This document shows positions 1-7,746 of a DNA stretch of 64,000 nt, piece by piece. The notes beneath the pieces were generated by a model. The model ran no database searches, was not told the DNA's origin, and was given only the letters and a program-made list of their open reading frames with translations. This stretch comes from Mycobacterium colombiense (GTDB lineage: Bacteria > Actinomycetota > Actinomycetes > Mycobacteriales > Mycobacteriaceae). The translations under genes and the position numbers were made by a program. The stretch covers positions 159,801 to 223,800 of the forward strand of contig NZ_LZKI01000073.1 of assembly GCF_001672755.1 (NCBI RefSeq). The letters are read 5' to 3'. Every line of letters starts with the position of its first letter. Positions within the stretch are counted from its first letter, which is position 1.

Positions 1-1149
1 CTGCGCAGTCTCAAGGTCGGGGCGCGCACCATGTGGGCCAAGGGGACAGGCAAGAACCTCGTCGGCATGGGCCGGGCATTGATCGGGCCGTTGCGAATCG
101 GGTTGCAGCGGGCCGGGGTTCCGGTAGTGCTCAACACCGCGCTCACCGACCTCTACGTCGAAGACGGTGTGGTGCGCGGTGTCTACGTGCGCGGCGCCGG
201 CGATGCCGAATCGGGTGAGCCCCAGCTGATCCGGGCCCGGCGCGGCGTGATCCTGGCGTCGGGTGGGTTCGAGCACAACGAACAGATGCGGGTGAAATAC
301 CAGCGCGCACCGATCACCACCGAGTGGACCGTCGGCGCGGTCGCCAATACCGGCGACGGGATATTGGCGGGCGAAAAGCTCGGCGCCGCACTGGACATCA
401 TGGAGGACGCCTGGTGGGGGCCGACCGTCCCGCTGGTGGGTGCACCGTGGTTCGCGTTGTCCGAGCGCAATTCGCCGGGGTCGATCATCGTCAACATGTC
501 GGGCAAGCGGTTCATGAACGAGTCGATGCCCTACGTCGAAGCCTGCCATCACATGTACGGCGGCGAATACGGTCAGGGACCGGGCCCGGGCGAGAACATC
601 CCCGCGTGGCTGGTGTTCGACCAGCAGTACCGGGACCGCTACATCTTCGCGGGATTGCAGCCTGGACAACGTATTCCGCGCAAGTGGCTGGAGTCCGGCG
701 TCATCATCACCGCCGACACTCTGGCGGAGCTGGCGCAGAAGGCCGGCCTCCCGGTGAGTGAATTCACGGCGACCGTGGAACGTTTCAACGGCTTCGCCCG
801 CTCCGGCATCGACGCAGACTTCCAGCGCGGCGAGAGCGCCTACGACAAGTACTACGGCGACCCGACCAACAAACCGAACCCCAACCTCGGCGAGATCAGT
901 CACGCGCCGTACTACGCGGCCAAGATGGTGCCCGGCGACCTGGGCACCAAGGGCGGCATCCGCACCGACATCCACGGCCGGGCGCTGCGCGATGACGGCA
1001 GTATCATCGAAGGCCTCTACGCCGCGGGCAACGTCAGTGCTCCGGTGATGGGCCACACGTACCCCGGTCCGGGTGGCACCATCGGCCCGGCCATGACGTT
1101 CGGCTACCTGGCGGCGTTGCACATAGCCGGCGAAGCCGGGGAAAGGTAA
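1..1149 (+). CDS. kstD: 3-ketosteroid delta1-dehydrogenase, 3' part
   Basis: The reading frame is open from base 1, so the 5' end lies outside the window. About 382 C-terminal residues are visible, against roughly 560 for the full family. The enzyme is a flavoprotein that introduces the C1-C2 double bond into ring A of 3-ketosteroids (androstenedione to androstadienedione). With 9alpha-hydroxylation by KshAB this opens ring B. The C-terminus carries the glycine-rich FAD-contacting segment GPGGTIGPAMTFGY, typical of the fumarate reductase/KstD flavoprotein superfamily. A second ASGGFEHN segment earlier in the visible part fits the same family. The next gene, chsH3, starts 6 bp after the stop codon, and this pair is conserved in M. 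tuberculosis (Rv3537-Rv3538). Confidence 0.93.
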   Translation: MRSLKVGARTMWAKGTGKNLVGMGRALIGPLRIGLQRAGVPVVLNTALTDLYVEDGVVRGVYVRGAGDAESGEPQLIRARRGVILASGGFEHNEQMRVKYQRAPITTEWTVGAVANTGDGILAGEKLGAALDIMEDAWWGPTVPLVGAPWFALSERNSPGSIIVNMSGKRFMNESMPYVEACHHMYGGEYGQGPGPGENIPAWLVFDQQYRDRYIFAGLQPGQRIPRKWLESGVIITADTLAELAQKAGLPVSEFTATVERFNGFARSGIDADFQRGESAYDKYYGDPTNKPNPNLGEISHAPYYAAKMVPGDLGTKGGIRTDIHGRALRDDGSIIEGLYAAGNVSAPVMGHTYPGPGGTIGPAMTFGYLAALHIAGEAGER

Positions 1150-1154
1150 CCGCG

Positions 1155-2015
1155 ATGCCCATCGACGTAGACGTCGCGCTGAATGCCGAGCTGGATCCCA
1201 TCGAATTCTCTTGGGCCAGCAGCGATGTGCAGCTCTACCACCTGGGGCTGGGTGCCGGCGCCGATCCGATGGATCCGCGCGAGCTCCGCTACCTGATCGA
1301 TGACACCCCGCAGGTGCTGCCGACGTTCGGCAACGTCGCCGCCACCTTCCATGTCACGAAGCCGCCGACCGTCAAGTTCCCCGGCATCGACATCGAGTTG
1401 AGCAAGGTGCTGCACGCCAGCGAGCGCGTCGAGGCGCCCGCTCCGCTGCCCCCGTCGGGGTCGGCCACGGCCGTCACCCGGTTCACGGACATCTGGGACA
1501 AGGGCAAGGCCGCGGTGATCTGGAGCGAGACGACGGTGACCGCGCCGGACGGCACGCTGCTGTGGACGCAGCGACGCTCCATCTTCGCCCGCGGCGAAGG
1601 CGGATTCGGCGGCGAGCGCGGGCCGTCGACGTCGGACGGCGCGCCCGACCGTGCCCCCGATCTCGAGGTCGACATGCCGATTCTGCCGCAGCAGGCGCTG
1701 CTCTACCGGTTGTGCGGCGACCGCAACCCGCTGCACTCCGATCCCGAATTCGCCGCTGCCGCAGGCTTTTCCCAGCCCATCCTGCACGGGCTGTGCACCT
1801 ACGGCATGACCTGCAAGGCGATCACCGATGCACTGCTCGACGGCGATGCCGGAGCGGTGGCGGCCTACGGTGCCCGTTTCGCCGGGGTGGCTTTCCCCGG
1901 CGAAACGCTCAAGGTCGGCATCTGGAAGGACAACGGCCGCTTCCTGGCCAGCGTTGTCGCGCCCTCGCGCGACAACGCCGTCGTGCTGTCGGGCGTCGAA
2001 CTGGTGCCCGCATAG
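1155..2015 (+). CDS. chsH3: MaoC-type enoyl-CoA hydratase of the steroid side chain
   Basis: This 286-residue protein has a double hot-dog fold and belongs to the hydratase-2 (MaoC) family. The family signature is clear near residues 188-212, with the catalytic pair Asp189 and His194 (GDRNPLHSDP) followed by AAGFSQPILHG. The M. tuberculosis orthologue Rv3538, formerly annotated Hsd4B, was characterised as ChsH3, a hydratase acting on the C24 enoyl-CoA sterol intermediate. It is the last gene of the kstD unit and reads into a convergent region that holds a broken DUF559 gene. The ATG start lies 6 bp after the kstD stop. Assignment as a MaoC hydratase is certain. The exact substrate comes from orthology. 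Confidence 0.92.
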   Translation: MPIDVDVALNAELDPIEFSWASSDVQLYHLGLGAGADPMDPRELRYLIDDTPQVLPTFGNVAATFHVTKPPTVKFPGIDIELSKVLHASERVEAPAPLPPSGSATAVTRFTDIWDKGKAAVIWSETTVTAPDGTLLWTQRRSIFARGEGGFGGERGPSTSDGAPDRAPDLEVDMPILPQQALLYRLCGDRNPLHSDPEFAAAAGFSQPILHGLCTYGMTCKAITDALLDGDAGAVAAYGARFAGVAFPGETLKVGIWKDNGRFLASVVAPSRDNAVVLSGVELVPA

Positions 2016-2040
2016 GAGTTTCGGCGCTTCCTTTTTCGCC

Positions 2041-2090
2041 GAGCGCCCGGCTAGCCGGGCCCAAGCGTCCGAGCGCCCGTCTAGCCGGGG
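2041..2090. repeat. Left pair of 20-bp palindromic repeats
   Basis: Two near-identical 20-mers begin at 2041 and 2071, exactly 30 bp apart. The first contains the perfect 16-bp palindrome GCCCGGCTAGCCGGGC. The second differs at two bases. A matching pair with the same 30-bp period lies at 2971 and 3001, on the other side of the DUF559 gene. The stop codon of that gene (2081-2083 on the minus strand) falls inside the second copy. No T-run follows, so these are not ordinary intrinsic terminators, although a hairpin in the chsH3 3' end is possible. Confidence 0.8.
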
Positions 2091-2946
2091 TTTCGTCCAT
2101 CGCGCGCGGCGCGAACCCTGCGAACGATGTCGCCGGGCCGGTCACCAGTGACCACCCGAATGACGGTCCACCCCAACCGCTCAAGCATCTCTGAGCGTCG
2201 TATGTCCCAGGTGTATTGACGCCGACTGCTTCGATGCTGCTCGCCATCGTATTCGACAGCGACTTTGACGTCCCCCCACCCCATGTCGAGATAAGCGAAG
2301 GCGCTACCGAATTCGTCGACCACTGGAATCTGGGTCTGGGGCCGAGGCAAGCCCGCCTGGACCAAGACGAGCCGCAGCCATGTCTCCTTCGGAGACTGAG
2401 CACCCGCGTCGAACAGCCCCATCGCAACGCGTGCTCGCGCGATGCCTCGGCGCCCCGCGTACCTGCGGCCCAGCAGCTCAACGTCGGCCGGCTTGATTTC
2501 CGTCGCTGCGGCCAGCGCATCGATGGCCGCCACCGCAGTCATCGTCGGGTACCAGCAGCCGAGGTCGAGGGCCGTCCTGGCCGGCGATGTAGTCGCTATG
2601 CCACGGATCATTTCGATTTCGTCTGCCTCGACGAGGTCTCGATGCAGCTGTATTCCCGGCGCGCAATGGTGGTTGTCGTGGATCAGCTCTACGGCTCTTG
2701 CCTTGTCAACCCATTTGCTTCCGTGCAGCGCGGCGGCCGAGAACCCGCCACAATTCCCTGGCAGCCGGTCCACAACCACCCGGCTTTGGCGCGCACCGCG
2801 GCCGTCAGCTCAGCGTCTCGATCAATGTAGACGCCTCGAAACAGCCGGATATAGCGCGTTTCCAGCTGACTTTTGGTCAGCAGACCGCGTGCAATGGCTT
2901 CGCTCCCGACAAATGGCTCGCCCATCGCCGCAGCGTCGCATGCCAT
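2081..2946 (-). pseudogene. AbiEi-like/DUF559 protein, frameshifted
   Basis: Two overlapping minus-strand frames together encode one recognisable protein of about 288 residues. The upstream frame (2946 to about 2744) gives the N-terminal winged-helix-like part VGSEAIARGLLTKSQL...RLFRGVY, resembling AbiEi-type antitoxin N-termini. The downstream frame (about 2744 to 2081) gives the rest, ending in a DUF559 domain of the Vsr/PD-(D/E)XK nuclease superfamily. Its visible core is YLDMGWGDVKVAVEYDGEQH, then D.RR...L..LGWTVIRV. Continuity breaks at GIVAG/FSAAALHG, where one missing base near 2740-2746 would restore the frame. The second frame has its own ATG at 2779, so a shorter nuclease-only product cannot be excluded. 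In M. tuberculosis this position holds PPE63, so this is lineage-specific cargo. The start could also be the ATG at 2925. Confidence 0.75.
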
Positions 2947-2970
2947 ATCATCGGCGTCACTTCAGCCGAC

Positions 2971-3020
2971 GAGCGCCCAGCTAGCCGGGCGTTGAGGCGC
3001 GAGTGCCCCGCTGGCCGGGC
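2971..3020. repeat. Right pair of 20-bp palindromic repeats
   Basis: Copies begin at 2971 (core GCCCAGCTAGCCGGGC) and 3001 (a more divergent copy, GAGTGCCCCGCTGGCCGGGC). They are in the same orientation and have the same 30-bp spacing as the pair at 2041/2071. They lie 25 bp upstream of the first start codon of the DUF559 gene and just before the 3' end of ltp2. Together the two pairs bracket the 0.9-kb gene on both sides. Confidence 0.78.
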
Positions 3021-3051
3021 ACTCGGCCCAACCGAGAGGGGCAGCCGGGGC

Positions 3052-4221
3052 TTAGCCCAGGATCAGGCCGGAGGTGGGCACACCGGTTCCCGCGGTGACG
3101 AGGACGTGCTCGACGTCGGGAACGGGGTTGACCGAAGTGCCCCGCAGTTGCCGCACGCCCTCGGCGATGCCGTTCATGCCGTGGATGTAGGCCTCGCCGA
3201 GCTGGCCACCGTGGGTGTTGATCGGCAGCCGCCCACCGATCTCGATGGCGCCGTCGGCGATGAAGTCCTTGGCCTCGCCCTTGCCGCAGAATCCCAACTC
3301 TTCCAACTGAATCAGGGTGAACGGCGTGAAGTGGTCGTACAGGATCGCGGTCTGGATGTCGGTCGGCTTCAACCCCGACTGCCCCCAGAGCTGCTGGCCC
3401 ACCACACCCATCTCGGGCAGGCCGAGCTCGGGCCGGTAGTAGCTGACCATCGTGTACTGGTCGGGGCTGGAACCCTGGGCCGCCGCCTCGATGATGGCCG
3501 GTCGCTGCTTGAGATCCTTCGCGCGCTCCGGCGACGTCACGACGATCGCCACCGCGCCGTCGGTCTCCTGGCAGCAATCCAGCAGTCGCAGCGGCTCGGC
3601 GATCCACCGTGAATTTTGGTGGTCCTCAATGGTTATCGGCTTTTCGTAGAAGTACGCCTTCGGGTTCTTGGCCGCATGCTTACGATCGGCCACCGAAATC
3701 GCACCGAAGTCCCGACTGGTCGCGCCGGACAGATGCATGTAGCGCTGCGCGATCATGGCGACCTGCGCGGCCGGCGTCGAGAGCCCGTGCGGGTAGGAGA
3801 AAGAGTTGTCCGCCGCCGTCGAATCCGCCTGCACACCGGCGTTTCCCACCAGCCGGGTCTGCACCTGACCGAACCGCATGCCCGAGCGCTCGTTGAAAGC
3901 CCGGTACGCGACGACGACGTCGGCCACCCCGGTGGCCACGGCGATCGCCGCCTGCTGGACGGTCGCGCACGCGGCGCCGCCGCCATACCCGATCTGCGAG
4001 AAGAACTTCAGGTCACCGATACCGGCCGCACGCGCCACCGCGGTCTCGTTGTTGGTGTCCATCGTGAACGTGGTCAGCCCGTCGACGTCCGAGGGGCTCA
4101 ACCCCGCGTCGTCCAGCGCATCCAGGACCGCCTCGGCCGCCAGCCGCAGCTCGCTGCGGCCGGAGTCCTTGGAGAAGTCGGTGGCGCCGATGCCGACGAT
4201 CGCAGCCTTACCCGACAACAT
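3052..4221 (-). CDS. ltp2: Thiolase-like retro-aldolase Ltp2
   Basis: This 389-residue protein has a thiolase fold but lacks the nucleophilic thiolase cysteine. It cleaves 17-hydroxy-3-oxo-4-pregnene-20-carboxyl-CoA by a retro-aldol reaction. This releases androstenedione and propionyl-CoA, the last side-chain step. Tyr295 (ILYDHF) and Tyr345 (GEAYIHGMNG) match the two catalytic tyrosines reported for the Thermomonospora Ltp2 (Tyr294 and Tyr344). Ltp2 works in a complex with the DUF35 domain of ChsH2, encoded two genes upstream. Its ATG (4219-4221) directly abuts the chsH1 stop codon, so translation is probably coupled. It is the last gene of the cyp125 operon. Confidence 0.95.
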   Translation of the reverse strand: MLSGKAAIVGIGATDFSKDSGRSELRLAAEAVLDALDDAGLSPSDVDGLTTFTMDTNNETAVARAAGIGDLKFFSQIGYGGGAACATVQQAAIAVATGVADVVVAYRAFNERSGMRFGQVQTRLVGNAGVQADSTAADNSFSYPHGLSTPAAQVAMIAQRYMHLSGATSRDFGAISVADRKHAAKNPKAYFYEKPITIEDHQNSRWIAEPLRLLDCCQETDGAVAIVVTSPERAKDLKQRPAIIEAAAQGSSPDQYTMVSYYRPELGLPEMGVVGQQLWGQSGLKPTDIQTAILYDHFTPFTLIQLEELGFCGKGEAKDFIADGAIEIGGRLPINTHGGQLGEAYIHGMNGIAEGVRQLRGTSVNPVPDVEHVLVTAGTGVPTSGLILG

Positions 4222-4623
4222 CTACGAACCCCCGATCGTGAGCGTCACGTTCGCGATGACGTGATCGCCAAGGCTGTTGCGGCCGAACACCTTCAGCGTG
4301 ATCAGACCGTCGTCGATGGCGGTCACCTCACCGGAGAAGGTGACGGTGTCGTAGGCGTACCATGGCACGCCGAGCCGCAGCCCGATCGATTTGATCCGCG
4401 CCGTCGGACCCGCCCAGTCGGTGACGTAGCGCTGCACCAGGCCGGTGTCGGCGAGGATGTTGACGAAGATATCCTTGGAGCCCTTGGCCTGGGCCAGGTC
4501 CCGGTCATGGTGCACATCCTGAAAGTCCCTGGTGGCCAGGGCCGTTGAGATGATGAATGTCGGCGTACCGTGCAGCTTGAGTTCGGGCAGCGTGGTGCCC
4601 ACTTCGGTAACGGGTGCGCTCAT
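4222..4623 (-). CDS. chsH1: Steroid enoyl-CoA hydratase small subunit
   Basis: A 133-residue MaoC-like single hot-dog protein carrying the motif region FQDVHHDRDLAQAKGSKDIF, with candidate catalytic Asp/His. It pairs with the N-terminal MaoC domain of ChsH2 to hydrate 3-oxo-4,17-pregnadiene-20-carboxyl-CoA, as shown for the M. tuberculosis orthologues Rv3541c and Rv3542c. I chose the ATG at 4623 over a longer in-frame start because it overlaps the chsH2 TGA in an ATGA junction, as elsewhere in this operon. The length is also close to the 129 residues of the M. tuberculosis protein. Confidence 0.93.
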   Translation of the reverse strand: MSAPVTEVGTTLPELKLHGTPTFIISTALATRDFQDVHHDRDLAQAKGSKDIFVNILADTGLVQRYVTDWAGPTARIKSIGLRLGVPWYAYDTVTFSGEVTAIDDGLITLKVFGRNSLGDHVIANVTLTIGGS

Positions 4624-5582
4624 GCTTGATCTCCCAAGGGCTCCCAGGCGTAGAGGCTCCATTCCGGGCCGGACTCACCGGCCGGGAAGTCGATATAGGT
4701 TGCGCGGACCGGCATTCCGATCTTGATCTCGGCGTGGTCGACGTTGCGTAGTTCGCCGAGCATCCGAACGCCCTCTTCCAGTTCGATCAGTGCGATCACG
4801 AACGGCAGGGTGCGACCGGGCACCTTCGGCGCGTGGTGCACCACGAAGCTGAAGACCGTGCCGCGGCCGCTGGCCACCGCGTAGTCGATGGGCTCGGCCT
4901 TGTCCTGCCACACCGCCGGCACCGGTGGGTGCTGCAGCGTGCCGTCGGCGAGGCGCTGGATGCGCAGTTCGTGCGCTTTGACGCCCTCCCAGAAGAAGGC
5001 GGTGTCGCGCGACACCGCGGGACGCATCATGGCGTCGGCGTCCAGGTCCTGTGGGACGGATCCGGTGGCGCCGGAATCCTCGCGTGGTCTGAACTTCAGT
5101 ATGCGCCAGGCCATTTCGGCGACATCCTCGTCGCCGACCCGCCAGGTGATGTGCTGATTGATGAACCAACCCTCGCCGAGGCCGGTCTGCTTGGGGCCGA
5201 CCACGTCGCGCATCTCGGAGTGGACGGTGACCTGCTCACCCGGACGCAGATACCGGTGATAGGTCTGCTCGCAGTTGGTCGCGACCACACCGATGTAGCC
5301 GGCGTCGTCGAACAGCTGCATGATCGGGCCCATGGGGTCGTCGGTCGGGCGTTCGCCACCCAGTCCGAACATGGTCCACACCTGAATCATGGCCGGCGGT
5401 GCGACGATTCCGGGATGACCGGCGGCCTTGGCGGCGGCCTCGTCGACGTAGATCGGGTTGGCATCGCCGAGCGCCTCGACCCAGTTGTTGATCGTCGGCT
5501 GGTTCACCGGATCCCGGGCGTCGCGCGGTTTAGCGACGACGGTGGCGGTGATTTCCGCTACCGCTTCTTTGATATCGGTCAT
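4620..5582 (-). CDS. chsH2: Steroid enoyl-CoA hydratase large subunit, MaoC plus DUF35
   Basis: The 320-residue product begins MTDIKEAVAEITATVVAKPR. Residues about 30-170 form a MaoC-like hot-dog domain. The C-terminal about 120 residues form a DUF35/OB-fold acyl-CoA-associated domain (VWQDKAEPIDYAVASGRGTVFS...). The MaoC part associates with ChsH1 for hydration. The DUF35 part recruits Ltp2 for the following aldol cleavage, so intermediates are channelled. The ATG at 5580-5582 overlaps the fadE29 TGA (ATGA). The open frame extends upstream, but only this start gives the family length (311 in M. tuberculosis). Confidence 0.93.
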   Translation of the reverse strand: MTDIKEAVAEITATVVAKPRDARDPVNQPTINNWVEALGDANPIYVDEAAAKAAGHPGIVAPPAMIQVWTMFGLGGERPTDDPMGPIMQLFDDAGYIGVVATNCEQTYHRYLRPGEQVTVHSEMRDVVGPKQTGLGEGWFINQHITWRVGDEDVAEMAWRILKFRPREDSGATGSVPQDLDADAMMRPAVSRDTAFFWEGVKAHELRIQRLADGTLQHPPVPAVWQDKAEPIDYAVASGRGTVFSFVVHHAPKVPGRTLPFVIALIELEEGVRMLGELRNVDHAEIKIGMPVRATYIDFPAGESGPEWSLYAWEPLGDQA

Positions 5583-6742
5583 CGAGGCACCCTCGGCACT
5601 TTGAGGCCGGACGCGGCGATCATCTCGCGCATCACTTCGTTCACGCCCCCGCCGAAGGTGATGACCAGGTTGCGCTTGGTCTGGGAGTCCAGCCAGTTGA
5701 GCAGGTCGGCGGTGTCCGAATCGGCGGGGTTGCCGTACTTGCCGACGATTTCCTCGGCGAGCCGGCCGATGTACTGGATGCGCTCGGTGCCAAAGACTTT
5801 CGTCGACGCTGCGTCGGCCACGTTGATGTCCTCGCCCGCCGCGGCCACCTGCCAGTTGAGCAGCTCGTTGATCCGCCACATCGCGTGGATCTCGCCGAGC
5901 GCCCGCTTGACATCCTGGTGGTCGATCGGCGTGACGCCGTCGCTGCCCGGCTTGGACGCCCAGGCGTGCACCCGGTCGTAGATGCCGGCGGTGCGGCCCG
6001 CGGGGCCCAGCATGACCCGCTCGTTGTTGAGCTGGGTGGTGATCAGCCGCCATCCGCCGTTCTCCTCGCCGACCAACATGTCCGCGGGCACCCGTACGTC
6101 GTTGTAGTAGGTGGCGTTGGTGTGGTGGGCGCCGTCGGACAGGATGATCGGCGTCCAGGAGTAACCGGGATCCTTGGTGTCGACGATCAGGATCGAAATG
6201 CCCTTGTGCTTCACGGCTCCCGGGTCGGTGCGGCAGGCCAGCCAGATGTAATCCGCGTCGTGGGCGCCGGTGGTGAAGATCTTCTGCCCGTTGACGATGT
6301 ACTCGTCGCCCTGGCGCACGGCGGTGGTCCGCAGGGAGGCCAGGTCGGTGCCCGCCTCGGGCTCGGTGTAGCCGATCGCGAAGTGAACCTCGCCCGCCAG
6401 GATGGCCGGCAGGAACTTCTTCTTCTGCTCATCGCTGCCGAACTGCTGCAGAACCGGGCCGACCGTCTGTAGCGTCACCGCCGGCAGCGGCACGTCGGCC
6501 CGATGCGCCTCGTTGACGAAGATCGACTGCTCGATCGGACCGAAGCCCAAGCCGCCGAACTCCTTTGGCCATCCGACGCCGAGTTTGCCATCGCGACCCA
6601 TCCGCCGGATCACCGCGCGGTAGGCCTCGTTGTGGCGGTCCTGCTCCATCGCCTTCATCTCGTCGGACGAGATCAGGTTCGAAAAGTATTCCCGCAGTTC
6701 CGCTTGCAGCTGGCGCTGCTCCGGAGTCAGGTCTATGAACAT
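5579..6742 (-). CDS. fadE29: Acyl-CoA dehydrogenase subunit ChsE2
   Basis: A 387-residue acyl-CoA dehydrogenase, the same length as M. tuberculosis FadE29. It begins MFIDLTPEQRQLQAELREYF and contains the family FAD/substrate segments GYTEPEAGTDLASLRT and VNGQKIFTTGAHDADY. It ends in a typical C-terminal helix with the VITFGGGVNEVMREMIAASG segment. With FadE28 it forms the alpha2beta2 ChsE1-ChsE2 enzyme that desaturates the 3-carbon side chain of 3-oxo-4-pregnene-20-carboxyl-CoA. The start overlaps the end of fadE28 by 10 bp. Confidence 0.95.
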   Translation of the reverse strand: MFIDLTPEQRQLQAELREYFSNLISSDEMKAMEQDRHNEAYRAVIRRMGRDGKLGVGWPKEFGGLGFGPIEQSIFVNEAHRADVPLPAVTLQTVGPVLQQFGSDEQKKKFLPAILAGEVHFAIGYTEPEAGTDLASLRTTAVRQGDEYIVNGQKIFTTGAHDADYIWLACRTDPGAVKHKGISILIVDTKDPGYSWTPIILSDGAHHTNATYYNDVRVPADMLVGEENGGWRLITTQLNNERVMLGPAGRTAGIYDRVHAWASKPGSDGVTPIDHQDVKRALGEIHAMWRINELLNWQVAAAGEDINVADAASTKVFGTERIQYIGRLAEEIVGKYGNPADSDTADLLNWLDSQTKRNLVITFGGGVNEVMREMIAASGLKVPRVPR

Positions 6743-7746
6743 TGCGCTCCCACCAGATCGAGACGATGAGAAGGACCGCCCAGCAACCGGGACAGGTCCT
6801 TGATCGTGGAGTAGTACCGGTGCATCGGATAGGTGATGTCCATTCCCATCCCGCCGTGCAGGTGATGGCAGATCTGCATGACCGGCGGTGCCTGAGAGGT
6901 GATCCAGTAGCCGAGGACATCCAGGTCGTCGTCGGCGTCCCGGCCCTCCGACAGCCGCCAGGCAACGGACTTCGCCACCAAATCGATGGTCCGCGAGGCG
7001 ATGTAGACCTCGGCGAGCTGGGCGGCCACGGTTTGGAACGTCGACAGCGGCTTGCCGAACTGCTTGCGGTTGGCCACGTAATCGGCGGTCAGGCGCAGCG
7101 CGCCGGCCACCAGTCCGTCGGCGTAGGCGCCGATCGCCGCCAGCACCAACTGATTGACCCGGGAAGCCGTCGCGCCCGCCAGAACGTCGGAGTCGTCGAC
7201 CGCGACGTCGGCGAACGTGACCGTGTACTCCTCGGAGTCGTTCGAGGCCGGGGTTTGAACCACCTCGACCCCGTTGGCCTTCGCCGACACCACGACCACC
7301 GCGCTGTCGGCGGTGACGAGGATCCAATCCGCTTGTCCGGCATAGCCGACGCCGACCTTGGTGCCCGACAACCGTCCGCCTGCGAACGTGGTCGAGGGCC
7401 GGTCCGGCAGCGCGTTACCCGGCTCGTTGAGGGCGGCGGTCAGGACCGCGCCCTTGGCGACGCTGGCCAAAAACCGGTCCTGCTGTTCGTCGGAGGCCAG
7501 ATCGAGCAGCGGCAGCACGCCGAAACCCAGGGTGGCCAGCGCCGGCGTGATGGCGCCGTGGCGGCCGATCTCGGTAAGCACGGTGGCGACCTCGGGCAGA
7601 CCCACGCCGTCGCCACCGAGACGCTCGGGCACCGGAAGCGCCGTCACGCCCCCGCTGACCAAAGCGTCCCAGCTCAATTCGCGCTCGGACACCGACGTCA
7701 CCACATCGGCGACGGCCTGTTGCGTCGCGGTGAGATCGAAGTCCAT
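6733..7746 (-). CDS. fadE28: Acyl-CoA dehydrogenase subunit ChsE1
   Basis: This 337-residue short acyl-CoA dehydrogenase chain begins MDFDLTATQQAVADVVTSVS. It keeps the C-terminal FAD-binding helices (YVANRKQFGKPLSTFQTVAAQ and HHLHGGMGMDITYPMHRYY) but is shorter than a complete acyl-CoA dehydrogenase. This is the pattern of the alpha/beta heterotetramers in steroid degradation. It needs FadE29 as partner. The ATG at 7746 shares one base with the cyp125 TGA (TGATG), giving tight coupling. Confidence 0.95.
   Translation of the reverse strand: MDFDLTATQQAVADVVTSVSERELSWDALVSGGVTALPVPERLGGDGVGLPEVATVLTEIGRHGAITPALATLGFGVLPLLDLASDEQQDRFLASVAKGAVLTAALNEPGNALPDRPSTTFAGGRLSGTKVGVGYAGQADWILVTADSAVVVVSAKANGVEVVQTPASNDSEEYTVTFADVAVDDSDVLAGATASRVNQLVLAAIGAYADGLVAGALRLTADYVANRKQFGKPLSTFQTVAAQLAEVYIASRTIDLVAKSVAWRLSEGRDADDDLDVLGYWITSQAPPVMQICHHLHGGMGMDITYPMHRYYSTIKDLSRLLGGPSHRLDLVGAQCS

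Noticed and set aside
2041..3020. CRISPR-like array from the four 20-bp repeats
   Set aside because: There are only two copies on each side with 10-bp gaps, the intervening sequence is coding, and no cas gene is nearby. The 30-bp period does not continue across the 900-bp interval.
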